64,000 bases of DNA from Lachnospiraceae bacterium (lineage in GTDB: Bacteria > Bacillota > Clostridia > Lachnospirales > Lachnospiraceae). The stretch is taken from the NCBI GenBank assembly GCA_902363675.1, contig CABJAV010000002.1:125583-189582 (forward strand), read 5' to 3'. Shown here one piece after another: positions 38,301 to 46,366 of the stretch. Both the position numbers and the translations under genes were made by a program. Under the pieces are notes generated by a model, which saw only the letters and a program-made list of their open reading frames with translations, did no database searches and had not been told where the DNA came from. Position 1 is the first letter of the stretch. The number at the start of each line of letters is the position of its first letter.

Positions 38301-39822
38301 TACATCAATCAAATTAGAGGATTTTGAAAAAAAATTCAAAGATAAACCATTTACTTCGTACAATTATTCAAAAACACTTACAGATGCGGATTATGATAAT
38401 ATCAGCAAAGAATTATCTTCGGATCAGCAGGATTTGTACAAGTATCATATGTATATTATAGGTTTTGGCGATATGTATGCCGGTAAGGATCTGGACAATA
38501 CCTATGGAATGGTAGATTTCCTTAAGTTTTACATTGCTTCCGGAAAGAGTGTGCTTTTTACACATGACTTAACTTCTTTTCATAATCAAAAAGCAGGAGA
38601 CTATGGTTATTCTGCAAATACATTGCTTCGTGATGTTATGGGTATGAACCGTTATAAGGCAATCAGTAAAAATGTTCCAGACAAACAAAAACTGATTAAT
38701 TATCAGAGCAAACGTTCTTATGATACGGTAACAGATATCAATGGAAATGAGTTAGAACAAAAGCATGGATTTACATATTATGCGTTGAAACGTTTGGGAT
38801 GGACCAGCGATCAGCAAAATTATAATAAAGATCAAACGGTTCCATACCAGTATATGATAACCAGCAGTGAGACAGGTAAGCCAATATGTGATATTGATGA
38901 GATTGTTGCACGTACCGGATTTATCAATACCAATGATCTTACGACAAAGGTAGAACAATCAAATCAGGGACAGATTACAGAGTATCCTTATAAGATAGAT
39001 GAATCGTTTACGATATCGCCTACACATGGACAGTATTATCAGCTTGACATGGAGGACCCGGAAGTTACTGTATGGTATACGCTTGCAGATGATGGAAAGC
39101 ATAAAGTTTGTGAGAATATTGACGGTACAGCCGTAACTTATGGCGTTTCTCCAAAGGATGCTGCAAATAATTATTATATTTACAGTAGGGAAAATGTATT
39201 CTATTCTGGTGTTGGTCATTCAGAAATTACACAGGAAATGGAAGCTAAGCTTTTTATCAATACGATGATTGCTGCTTACCGTGCGTCCTATGAACCACCG
39301 ATGATTGAGATCATGAATCCGGATGCAGAGATTACGGATGTTAATACGATGAATTACCAGATGACTGCAAATGATGAATATAATGATGATGATGCTACTA
39401 CATCAGGTTCTTCATCAGCGTCAGGTAAAGTACAGTTTGAAGGTCAGGGCGCGGACAACAATGATTACATTAAAGTCCGTTTTAGTCCGGTAGAGTTGAA
39501 TGCAATCAGTACAACACTTACGTGTTCCATTTACTATGAAGCAGACGGTGCAACGCATTATGTACAGCGTATTTATGATGCGGATACGGATAAAGAAATT
39601 GATTCTACACTTAAGGATGGAAAGTGTGTTTATGAAGGTCTACAGAATATGCATGAATACTATTTCTATTATCCAAAGAAATACTTAAATGAGTGGAAAG
39701 ATGGAAGCACAACAAAATCAGCAAGAAGAACCATAAACTTCTACATTAAAAATAATAAGGCAAAATTGCCAAGATATCAGACACTTGATATGTCGGTACG
39801 CGCTTTATTCAGACTGGATTAA
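35371..39822 (+). CDS. Giant exported protein of the pilus locus (DUF5057-like)
   Basis: About 1,483 residues; I recognise it only as the kind of large exported protein labelled DUF5057 in Lachnospiraceae. A basic start and one hydrophobic stretch (CLASAACVLGVAAVCFG) form a signal peptide or anchor; the rest is extracellular, Asp/Lys/Tyr-rich and repeat-poor, with an EF-hand-like DQNQDGKFADDELYY. Two starts are possible: ATG at 35341 overlapping the previous stop with no ribosome site, or TTG at 35371 preceded by AAGGGAG, which is preferred. It is last in the pilus operon and has a broken paralogue at 49.9-51.5 kb. Likely a surface or pilus-linked adhesin; function unknown. Confidence 0.75.
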   Translation: MKNRTDHEKRRSRFTRKFKRCLASAACVLGVAAVCFGVAGYQNRIHAEGDQVVTRGVINSLGQIPQTKKTMYDEGKTAADYTDKDMKLGSKSNPFVILEVVPNVAYGELGYQIGGCEPVNIEEMRFGAENMAAVTSMKVGSFGKSAVQAFFFRDELPGNVEHYKDKINDYTKDYGKKFEGYYEKVEDGEGTFVQKEDGTFENVGAGKGNLIWHTINNFEKDNYKNVDFTNEGKELFKDKEIGERVYTTREHSEKDCIVEVPRYFNYVSYDYFLKDTLKLTDEQAKDYSIVIKTITPKELNEHPDWAKYADLYEFSPKTHYGETVNLWKQFNRLGDTSEVPNGLKGFENTDSDNTKDISWEVALSMYHKVNADVNYAAIMMDTECYSVEKLTKGKQVTIDILDWNMKPSGETYTDTGFNNNVYKLAVMLLSMKHELFEDLYLDKTSPWRVEDGKCLAQKGDAQTYWTLYTFCPTNEKGEKVSWDWYNYWNTPDKWKDYEMAGNVTTNGNRFYINNRMFTYNGDNTITQDYAEPGKIDFDSKFKDFLDYVDKEYPDKDRKPSTSDAIRYILGDKSKDDNESLKGTLKILDIEPCYDSKNGYSLQKTYIRLMIPKFRGDIEITHMTTAQFIGSAEDLNSTYNMIFMGLDYGAYSTKREWVTSANDGKGGNVDVTYWNDPEMKGKIYFHTGDKMTGANYTEYGTSRSVEFLYSQKSNSNVSGQELRFAGNDITTIKKAELEDFLKAGYPIVAVPYLYDTDSIRIDQHSNICSFIESNRSSSDKKTTLLKTSDISGIYSVVKESRAKVEFTKLPEKYNGDTGSGTKVTNPNYLSRDSSQRSLMTFGFKVDDKANKTYSYRIYLDQNQDGKFADDELYYTGKNFKANDGEQTVTCKLSKLYYGLIQWKIEVYEVKANADDRSARFVKTGCSAAKNMAGNGKKEINVLQIMPKGDEDYFGKLDLSSNQMFKKYYSDLEDYSISITSIKLEDFEKKFKDKPFTSYNYSKTLTDADYDNISKELSSDQQDLYKYHMYIIGFGDMYAGKDLDNTYGMVDFLKFYIASGKSVLFTHDLTSFHNQKAGDYGYSANTLLRDVMGMNRYKAISKNVPDKQKLINYQSKRSYDTVTDINGNELEQKHGFTYYALKRLGWTSDQQNYNKDQTVPYQYMITSSETGKPICDIDEIVARTGFINTNDLTTKVEQSNQGQITEYPYKIDESFTISPTHGQYYQLDMEDPEVTVWYTLADDGKHKVCENIDGTAVTYGVSPKDAANNYYIYSRENVFYSGVGHSEITQEMEAKLFINTMIAAYRASYEPPMIEIMNPDAEITDVNTMNYQMTANDEYNDDDATTSGSSSASGKVQFEGQGADNNDYIKVRFSPVELNAISTTLTCSIYYEADGATHYVQRIYDADTDKEIDSTLKDGKCVYEGLQNMHEYYFYYPKKYLNEWKDGSTTKSARRTINFYIKNNKAKLPRYQTLDMSVRALFRLD

Positions 39823-39828
39823 AATGGG

Positions 39829-39860
39829 GGCGGAATCCTTTGGGTTCCGCCTGTTATTTT
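39829..39860 (+). terminator. Terminator of the pilus operon
   Basis: GGCGGAATCC / GGGTTCCGCC, a 10-bp stem with one T-G pair and a TTT loop, followed by TGTTATTTT. It starts 6 bases after the stop codon. Confidence 0.8.
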
Positions 39861-39864
39861 ATAT

Positions 39865-39934
39865 ATAGAACATACGTTCTGCATGAAGAAAGGTGTTGAT
39901 AAGGACTAGCACACGAATTATAATGTAGAGGAGC
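39865..39934 (+). repeat. Orphan copy of the Rpn gene leader with SOS box
   Basis: About 60 of 70 bases are the same as 51589-51658, the leader of the Rpn nuclease gene. It keeps the LexA-type box GAACATACGTTC (39868-39879), but the -10 hexamer is changed (TGCATG in place of TATAAA) and the start codon of the small leader frame is lost (ATG to ACT). No Rpn coding sequence follows; another gene remnant joins directly after GAGGAGC. Confidence 0.75.
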
Positions 39935-40630
39935 CGGAATAATCCTGTAAACGGAGATTACAGTTATTATGCGGTATATGGCACGATTTATCGGGTAAAC
40001 AATCAGACAGGTAAGAATACAAAGATTAAGGCACTGAAAGATGCATTTGAGCTATTTGATCTGACTTATTACAAAGGTTATTTATACTTTACTGAAGATT
40101 TGTATTATGGAACCGAAATGGAAAAGAATCAGATTTGCCGAATGAAAGCAGATGGAAGTGGATACGAGGTACTTGGCTGGGGACAGAGTCCAACCATTTA
40201 TAAAGACAGGATTTATTATATCAAAAATAAAGTTGTAACGGATGTGTATGGCAGTTCCACAGAGGCTGTTGGTATTGCAAAGATGGATCAGGGATGTCGT
40301 ATCTATTATTTTGATACGAAGTCCAGGAAAAAGAAACAGGTATGTTCCATTCCGAATGGGGATGGCAATTTTTCCGGTGTGATTGGGAAAAATGTATATT
40401 ATTACTGCTATGATAAGCAGGCTACCTATTGCTATAATCTGTCTTCAAAAAAGACAATGAAACTGATTGACAAGAATGTTACAATCCTCACAACAAAAGG
40501 TAAGTATATGGTGGTGGAATGTTTCCTTTCACAGAAAGAGTTTGAAAAGACTGGAAAAACAAATGAAATTGCAATTATGAAAAAATCTGGAAAGGGATAT
40601 AAGAAACTGATTCGGTTTTATGTATCTTAG
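39929..40630 (+). pseudogene. Headless beta-propeller-like protein (DUF5050-like), C-terminal part
   Basis: The frame is open from 39929; the first ATG is at 40100 (176 residues). Coding-like sequence begins upstream of that ATG at about 39944 (GDYSYYAVYGTIYRVNNQTG), so the gene has lost its front and now starts inside the Rpn-leader copy. Repeated short blocks such as LYFTEDLYYG, RIYYIKNKV, NVYYYCYDK resemble the WYxN/IYYI blades of DUF5050-type propellers found in extracellular proteins. No signal peptide. Its TAG overlaps the azlD stop on the other strand. Confidence 0.65.
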
Positions 40631-40935
40631 TGGAAGAGTTCCACAGCAAATACAGCAACGCAGGCTGCGATTGCAACGACGGTCAATCCTTTTTCTTTCA
40701 AAGCAAATATGACGGCTACGATCAGTCCGGCAGCGGCACCGGCCCACCAGTTGGTAGCGTAGAAGACGGCCGGAATGGTCATGGCTGTCAGAACTGCATA
40801 AGGAATATATGCCAGAAAGGAACGGATAAACCGGTTATTGATTTTATTTTTGATCGCGACGAATGGTATCACACGAATCAGATAAGTGGATCCGGCAAGA
40901 ATCAGCAAATAAAGAAAGAATACATAATTATTCAT
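40627..40935 (-). CDS. azlD: Branched-chain amino acid export subunit AzlD
   Basis: 102 residues, about four membrane helices (VFFLYLLILAGSTYLIRV..., FLAYIPYAVLTAMTIPAVF...). Works with AzlC to export branched-chain amino acids or analogues. The ATG at 40935 has AGGAGGT upstream; the frame extends 47 codons further but into azlC. It lies 10 bases after azlC. Confidence 0.92.
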   Translation of the reverse strand: MNNYVFFLYLLILAGSTYLIRVIPFVAIKNKINNRFIRSFLAYIPYAVLTAMTIPAVFYATNWWAGAAAGLIVAVIFALKEKGLTVVAIAACVAVFAVELFH

Positions 40936-40945
40936 GGAAAACCTC

Positions 40946-41653
40946 CTAAGGTTCGTCAGGTTCTTCGTCTGCAACCGGGAACAGGATTGCTCCAATGACT
41001 GCAGAGACGACCGCAACGACAGTGATGGTAATACCGCTTGATATTTTAGAAAGAAGCGGGATATAGTAAAAGGCACAACTTAAAATCAACGATAAAATCA
41101 CGACAAAGATCACCGGTCGTGATTTTTTCATTTCCGGGACTACAATTGCCACGAACATACCATAGATAGCAAGGCTTAATGCACTCATGAGACGGTTCGG
41201 AAGAATACTTCCAAGGATGGAGCCAATCAGAGTGCCGACCGCCCAGCCGATATAAGGAAGCGTTGCCAGTCCTGCAAAAAAACTGCGGGTAACTGATTCT
41301 TCCTGACTTGCTACGGCAAAAATTTCGTCTGTCATCATAAATCCTAAAATCCAGCGATAGATGCCTTTAAATTTGTTGTCCGCTTTTTGTGCAATCGATA
41401 TGGACATAAAAGAGTACCGGATATTGATGGTAATCTGGGAAATCAGCATCTGAAAATACTGACCTGGATGAATCATGAGGCCGATACCGGCAAATTGTCC
41501 GGCAGAAGTGACAGTGGCCATTGATATGATCAGTGCCTGCCACCAGGACAGACCGTAGGATACGGCCATAATTCCAAAAGTAAAGGAAACTGACAGATAT
41601 CCCAAAGCAATCGGAATTCCGGCTGCCAGTCCGCGTTTATAATTATTCATCAT
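40946..41653 (-). CDS. azlC: Branched-chain amino acid exporter AzlC
   Basis: About 235 residues, polytopic, with RGLAAGIPIALGYLSVSFTFG and TVTSAGQFAG near the N-terminus and FMMTDEIFAVA mid-chain: the AzlC/YgaZ family. Start placed at the ATGATG near 41650-41653, preceded by GGAG; the frame's first codon at 41713 has no ribosome site. Divergent from nfo, with both promoters in the 180-base gap. Confidence 0.92.
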   Translation of the reverse strand: MMNNYKRGLAAGIPIALGYLSVSFTFGIMAVSYGLSWWQALIISMATVTSAGQFAGIGLMIHPGQYFQMLISQITINIRYSFMSISIAQKADNKFKGIYRWILGFMMTDEIFAVASQEESVTRSFFAGLATLPYIGWAVGTLIGSILGSILPNRLMSALSLAIYGMFVAIVVPEMKKSRPVIFVVILSLILSCAFYYIPLLSKISSGITITVVAVVSAVIGAILFPVADEEPDEP

Positions 41654-41837
41654 TTTCTCCATAAATTTGTAAAAATTAGAGCTAAAAGACAGGCTCAAAG
41701 GATATTTTATCACAAATAATCAAAAAGTGTTATTTTTTTTCGAACACAATTGTAAATGGTTTGCAAAATAGGGGATATTATGTTAACTTTTGATTAGTTA
41801 TGTTTTGAAATAAATTGTACAGATAAGAGGAATGTAA

Positions 41838-42704
41838 ATGAGTAAGATTAAATTAGGATCTCATGTCGGTATGGCGGGAAAAGAGATGTTTCTTGCCTCC
41901 GCGAAAGAGGCGGCATCGTACGGGGCAAATGTTTTTATGCTTTATACAGGGGCTCCGCAGAATACCCGGAGAAAAGATGTGACAGAATTAAATATAGAAG
42001 CAGGATGGGAGTATGCACATGCACATGGAATTGATGAAATTGTTGTGCATGCACCATATATTATTAATCTGGCAAATACAGTGAAGCCGGAGACGTATGA
42101 GCTGGCTGTGGAGTTTTTGGAGAAAGAAATTGTGCGTACAGCTGCGATGGGAAGCAAAGTATTGGTATTGCATCCGGGCAGCCATGTCAATGCGGGCTCC
42201 GAAGCAGGCACGGCGCAGATAATCAAAGGCTTGAACACCGTATTGAATCAGAACGAGGACGATGTCTGCATCGCATTGGAAACGATGGCGGGAAAAGGCA
42301 GTGAGATCGGACGCAGTTTTGAGGAATTGAAAGCAATTTATGATGGCGTGGACAAAAGGGAGCGTTTGCGAGTTTGCTTTGATACCTGCCATGTCAATGA
42401 TGCAGGGTATGATCTGGTCAATCATTATGAGGAGGTCTTTGCAGAATTTGATCGTATCATTGGTCTGGACCAGATTGCTGTCTTTCATGTAAATGACAGT
42501 ATGAATCCGCTCGGTGCACACAAGGACCGTCATGCAAATATCGGAAAGGGAACGATCGGATACGAGACATTACATCGGCTCGTGCATGATGAGCGTTTCC
42601 TGAATGTGCCGAAAATTCTTGAGACACCGTGGCTTTGCGAGGAAGGATCCACAAAGAAAACAATTCCTCCGTATAAGGAAGAAATTGCATGGTTGCTGCA
42701 GTGA
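41838..42704 (+). CDS. nfo: Deoxyribonuclease IV (endonuclease IV)
   Basis: 288 residues, TIM barrel AP endonuclease. The zinc ligands lie in [42 protein letters not shown] and [21 protein letters not shown], all intact. It cuts DNA at abasic sites in base excision repair. AGAGGAATG precedes the ATG; transcribed alone. Confidence 0.95.
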   Translation: MSKIKLGSHVGMAGKEMFLASAKEAASYGANVFMLYTGAPQNTRRKDVTELNIEAGWEYAHAHGIDEIVVHAPYIINLANTVKPETYELAVEFLEKEIVRTAAMGSKVLVLHPGSHVNAGSEAGTAQIIKGLNTVLNQNEDDVCIALETMAGKGSEIGRSFEELKAIYDGVDKRERLRVCFDTCHVNDAGYDLVNHYEEVFAEFDRIIGLDQIAVFHVNDSMNPLGAHKDRHANIGKGTIGYETLHRLVHDERFLNVPKILETPWLCEEGSTKKTIPPYKEEIAWLLQ

Positions 42705-42800
42705 GGTATGTATTGCGTAAGTTCTTTTCGTTTGATATGATTGAACTTAATGTATAGATTCTATTTACTAAAAGATTTATTATAAGAAGAGGGACGAAGA

Positions 42801-43889
42801 ATGAATAATTGGAAAGATGTAACGATTGTTCCGGAGTTTGATGAGCAGGGGGTTGCCTGTTACAGGCTGGAAGGTGGAGATTATTTAAATGAGTATTATA
42901 TTGTGTCGGAAGCAGAGTCGAGAAAGCTTTTGAACACACCGGAAATTGTAGGATATGAGGTGTACAACTGCCTGATTCCATCCACCTCACAGATGCTTTA
43001 TTATCTGAAAGAACAGAAGAAAGTAACGACAGCAAACATTCTTTCTATTCTGCGCGGGGCATTGAACTATCCGTTGGAGGAGAGCTGCTACCGTGAGCAT
43101 ATCCGTGTACATGACATCAGCTTTCTGTCAAGTGAGCGTGTGTTTGCGGATGAGGAGATTGCGGGACTTGAGATTAAATACAGCAAGCTTACGATGGTTC
43201 CTGACAGCACGCTTATGATTGGTGACATCATTGCAAGTGGTGAGACTTTGATTCATTGTTTGCGTTATGTGACCGACTTTTACCGCAAAAATGGTGCAAG
43301 ATTGCGTAATATTATTGTATTTACAATCGGCGGAACAAAGGGCATCGATATCCTCGAGGAACTCACGAAAGACATTCGTAAATTCTGGCCGGATTTTGAG
43401 GGATTTATTACCATTTATTATGAAGGAATTTTCAGCACCTATCAGGATAAGGGAGTTTCCGGTATCAATCTTCCGGATGTTGATTTCTTCTGGAAAGACG
43501 GAATTGTTGCACCGGAATTTCGTAGAGAGACATTGTCGATGTGCAGCCCGCTTTTTGAAAAATGTATTATTTACGATGGAGGAGCAAGACGTTATGAAAT
43601 TCATGAGCATGTAGAAGAAGTGCTGGATTTCTGGAAAGGTATGCTTGCGCGTGCAGATCGTATCGATATGGCAGAACTGCTGGCAGAGAAACTCGGTTAT
43701 CCGCTCCCAATCAGTTATGAGGACTGGATTACGTGCAATCATTATGAGAATATTCCGGCTGCAGATACCCGGTGGCTGTATCGTCAGGAACAGGGATATA
43801 TCGAGAGCATGAAGAATATTACATTAAAAGAACTTGCAACGCAGAGAATTGAAGAGTTTACCGATGCACTGCGTAAATATATGCTGTAG
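42801..43889 (+). CDS. Phosphoribosyltransferase-like protein next to a cytosine permease
   Basis: 362 residues, soluble. LMIGDIIASGETL (138-150) has the shape of the PRPP-binding loop of type I phosphoribosyltransferases (hydrophobic stretch, two acidic residues, small residues, then Thr), although here one acidic position is Gly-Asp-Ile-Ile. ILSILRGALNYPLEE (80-94) resembles the preceding Arg-containing loop. The C-terminal ~200 residues are unassigned. The cytosine permease gene starts 18 bases later, so the protein may handle pyrimidines or their nucleosides. I do not know a named family; PRTase fold is an inference from one motif and the neighbour. Confidence 0.55.
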   Translation: MNNWKDVTIVPEFDEQGVACYRLEGGDYLNEYYIVSEAESRKLLNTPEIVGYEVYNCLIPSTSQMLYYLKEQKKVTTANILSILRGALNYPLEESCYREHIRVHDISFLSSERVFADEEIAGLEIKYSKLTMVPDSTLMIGDIIASGETLIHCLRYVTDFYRKNGARLRNIIVFTIGGTKGIDILEELTKDIRKFWPDFEGFITIYYEGIFSTYQDKGVSGINLPDVDFFWKDGIVAPEFRRETLSMCSPLFEKCIIYDGGARRYEIHEHVEEVLDFWKGMLARADRIDMAELLAEKLGYPLPISYEDWITCNHYENIPAADTRWLYRQEQGYIESMKNITLKELATQRIEEFTDALRKYML

Positions 43890-43907
43890 CAGAAAGGATA
43901 AAAGAAA

Positions 43908-45149
43908 ATGAGCAAAGAAAAAACAAAAGTAGATGTTGATTATGCAGATTCTGCTGTGCCCAGGAATGGGAGAAAAGGATTCCTCACCATGTTTATGATT
44001 ATGCTGGGATTTACCTTTTTTTCGGCGAGTATGTGGGCAGGACAGCAGCTTGCAGCCGGACTTGATTTCAAAGGATTTCTTGGTTCGCTTATTTTAGGTG
44101 GGGTGATTCTTGGTGCTTATACCGGCCTTCTTGGTTACGTTGGAGCAAAGACCGGACTTAGCATGGATCTTCTCGCAAAGAAAGCATTTGGACAAAAAGG
44201 TTCCTATCTGTCTTCGGCAATGATCAGTTTCACACAGATCGGATGGTTCGGTGTAGGCGTTGCAATGTTTGCTATCCCGGTTTCTTCTGAAATTTTCGGT
44301 GACAGTACGCTGGCAAAATGGATCCTTGTTATTGTGGCGGGTGTCTGCATGACAGCTTCTGCGTATTTTGGAATCAAATCATTGACTGTTATCAGTTATA
44401 TTGCCGTTCCATTGGTTGCAATTCTTGGAACGGTTGCTATGGTCATGGCAGTAAATCAGGGAAACGGAACAATCGTAGATCAGTTTGCGGTATCCAGCGG
44501 TACTTTAAGCGTGGTCGGTGGAGCAGGACTTGTAATCGGTTCCTTCGTATCCGGTGGTACAGCGACCCCGAACTTTACCCGTTTTGCAAAGGATGCAAAG
44601 TCAGGAACGATTGCTACGGTTGTTGCATTTTTTATCGGTAATTCCCTAATGTTTTTCTTTGGTGCAATCGCATACATTTTCGTAGGTGGAAATGATATTT
44701 TCGAAGTTATGATCCGCCTGAATCTGTTTTATATGGCAATTCTTGTTTTAGGATTGAACATCTGGACAACCAATGACAATGCATTGTATTCTGCAGGACT
44801 TGGACTTGCAAATATTTTTCATCAGAAGAAAAAACCGATGGTATTGATTTCCGGAATCATCGGAACCTTATTATCCGTGTGGCTGTACTACAATTTCTGT
44901 AACTGGCTGAACATTTTAAACTGTACCCTTCCTCCGGTAGGTATTATCCTCGTGTTATCTTATTTCGTGGATAAAGAAGCATACAAAGAGGGGGCAGAAG
45001 AAAAAGTTGTGGACTGGTTTGCTGTTGTTGGTGTCATTCTCGGTGCAGTCGTTGCAAATATCGTACCGTATGGTATTGCTTCTATCAATGGTATGGCAGT
45101 CGCAGCGATATGTTATCTGATCGGCAGAAAAGTGAACAAAAACCGCTAA
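43908..45149 (+). CDS. codB: Cytosine/purine permease (NCS1 family)
   Basis: 413 residues with about 12 membrane helices and the NCS1 features GWFGVGVAMFAIPV, TATPNFTRFAKDAKSG and WTTNDNALYSAGLGLANIF. The last is characteristic of CodB-like cytosine importers. No cytosine deaminase gene is in the window. Probably co-transcribed with the PRTase-like gene. Confidence 0.88.
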   Translation: MSKEKTKVDVDYADSAVPRNGRKGFLTMFMIMLGFTFFSASMWAGQQLAAGLDFKGFLGSLILGGVILGAYTGLLGYVGAKTGLSMDLLAKKAFGQKGSYLSSAMISFTQIGWFGVGVAMFAIPVSSEIFGDSTLAKWILVIVAGVCMTASAYFGIKSLTVISYIAVPLVAILGTVAMVMAVNQGNGTIVDQFAVSSGTLSVVGGAGLVIGSFVSGGTATPNFTRFAKDAKSGTIATVVAFFIGNSLMFFFGAIAYIFVGGNDIFEVMIRLNLFYMAILVLGLNIWTTNDNALYSAGLGLANIFHQKKKPMVLISGIIGTLLSVWLYYNFCNWLNILNCTLPPVGIILVLSYFVDKEAYKEGAEEKVVDWFAVVGVILGAVVANIVPYGIASINGMAVAAICYLIGRKVNKNR

Positions 45150-45160
45150 ATCCAGCTGCC

Positions 45161-45190
45161 TTGCATTTTTCGTACAAATTGTGGTAATAT
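45161..45190 (+). promoter_or_regulatory. Promoter of the G3E GTPase pair
   Basis: TTGCAT (45161-45166), 18-base spacer, TGG then TAATAT (45185-45190), an extended -10. Lies 50 bases before the ATG; AAAGGAGG is at the ribosome site. Confidence 0.5.
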
Positions 45191-45239
45191 AAGTAGTTGG
45201 ATTAGAACCTTTTCACATATTTAAAGGAGGATATATAAA

Positions 45240-46352
45240 ATGACAAAGATTGACATTATTTCAGGCTTTTTAGGAGCTGGTAAAACAACATTTATTAAGA
45301 AGATGATCGATGAAGCATTCAAGGGTGAGCAGATTGTTCTCATCGAGAATGAATTCGGTGAAGTTGGTATCGATGGTGGTTTCTTAAAGGATTCCGGTAT
45401 TGAAATCACAGAGATGAACAGCGGATGTATCTGCTGCTCACTGGTTGGTGATTTTGGCAAGAACTTAAATGAAGTAATCACAAAATATCATCCGGACCGT
45501 ATTTTGATCGAGCCATCCGGTGTCGGTAAATTATCGGATGTTATGAAATCTGTAATTGATATAGAAAAAGAGCAGGATGTGAAATTAAACGCATTAGTTA
45601 CCGTTGTCAATGCACTCAAGGCAAGCAAGCAGATGAAGGCTTTCGGTGAGTTCTTCAACAACCAGATTGAGTATGCAACAACTGTAATCTTAAGCCGTAG
45701 CCAGAATGCTACTCCTGAGCAGTTAGAGTTCTGCGTAAATCAGATTCAGAAGCTGAATCCAAATGCAGCAATTATTACGACAGACTGGGCTTCCATTCCA
45801 GGTGAGCAGATTCTGAAAGTTATGGAAGGACAGGACAACCTTGAGATGAAAGTTCTTGCTGAGGCACGTCATGCACATGATGAGGAAGAACACGAGCATG
45901 AGCATCACCATCATGATCACGATCACGACCACGAGGAGCACGAGCATCATCACGATCACGACCATGAGGAGCACGAGCATCATCACGATCATGAAGAACA
46001 TGAGCATCATCATGAGCATGATGAAAATTGTACATGCGGATGCCACGATCACGACCATGAACATCATCATCACCATCATGCAGATGATGTATTCACAAGC
46101 TGGGGCAAGGAGACACCTCACAAATTCGAGAAGTCAAAGATTGAAGAAATCCTGAAAGGCTTCGTAGAGTCTGACAATATCCTTCGTTCCAAGGGTATGG
46201 TTGAGAGCGTTGACGGAAGCTGGATCTATTTCGATATGGTTCCGGGTGAGTATGAGATTCGTGAAGGCGAGCCGGATTATACCGGACGTATTGTAGTAAT
46301 TGGTACCGAAATCCATGAGCATGAGCTTGAGGAACTGTTCGGTCTGGCATAA
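45240..46352 (+). CDS. CobW/G3E family metallochaperone GTPase with His-rich region
   Basis: 370 residues. Walker A GFLGAGKTT (9-17), metal-binding GCICC (62-66), Walker B-like IEPSGVG, a His/Asp/Glu-rich stretch (~215-285, over 30 His plus a CTCGC), and a C-terminal CobW_C domain. G3E GTPases deliver Zn, Ni or Co to enzymes. The usual guanine-specifying NKxD reads LSRSQN here, as in some Clostridial members. The His block would bind zinc, nickel or cobalt strongly. Partner gene follows after 14 bases. Confidence 0.88.
   Translation: MTKIDIISGFLGAGKTTFIKKMIDEAFKGEQIVLIENEFGEVGIDGGFLKDSGIEITEMNSGCICCSLVGDFGKNLNEVITKYHPDRILIEPSGVGKLSDVMKSVIDIEKEQDVKLNALVTVVNALKASKQMKAFGEFFNNQIEYATTVILSRSQNATPEQLEFCVNQIQKLNPNAAIITTDWASIPGEQILKVMEGQDNLEMKVLAEARHAHDEEEHEHEHHHHDHDHDHEEHEHHHDHDHEEHEHHHDHEEHEHHHEHDENCTCGCHDHDHEHHHHHHADDVFTSWGKETPHKFEKSKIEEILKGFVESDNILRSKGMVESVDGSWIYFDMVPGEYEIREGEPDYTGRIVVIGTEIHEHELEELFGLA
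45918..46010 (+). repeat. Imperfect 33-bp tandem repeat coding the His-rich region
   Basis: Two near-identical 33-bp units (45918-45950 and 45951-45983, one base different) and a shorter diverged third (45984-46010), each coding for HDHDHEEHEHH-type residues. Copy number could vary by slippage, changing His content without breaking the frame. Confidence 0.75.
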
Positions 46353-46366
46353 AGAAAGGAGCAGTA

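Noticed and set aside
45723..46121. Minus-strand frame rich in Met/Val opposite the His-rich region
   Set aside because: It is the shadow of the CAC/CAT-rich repeat; no ribosome site or family.
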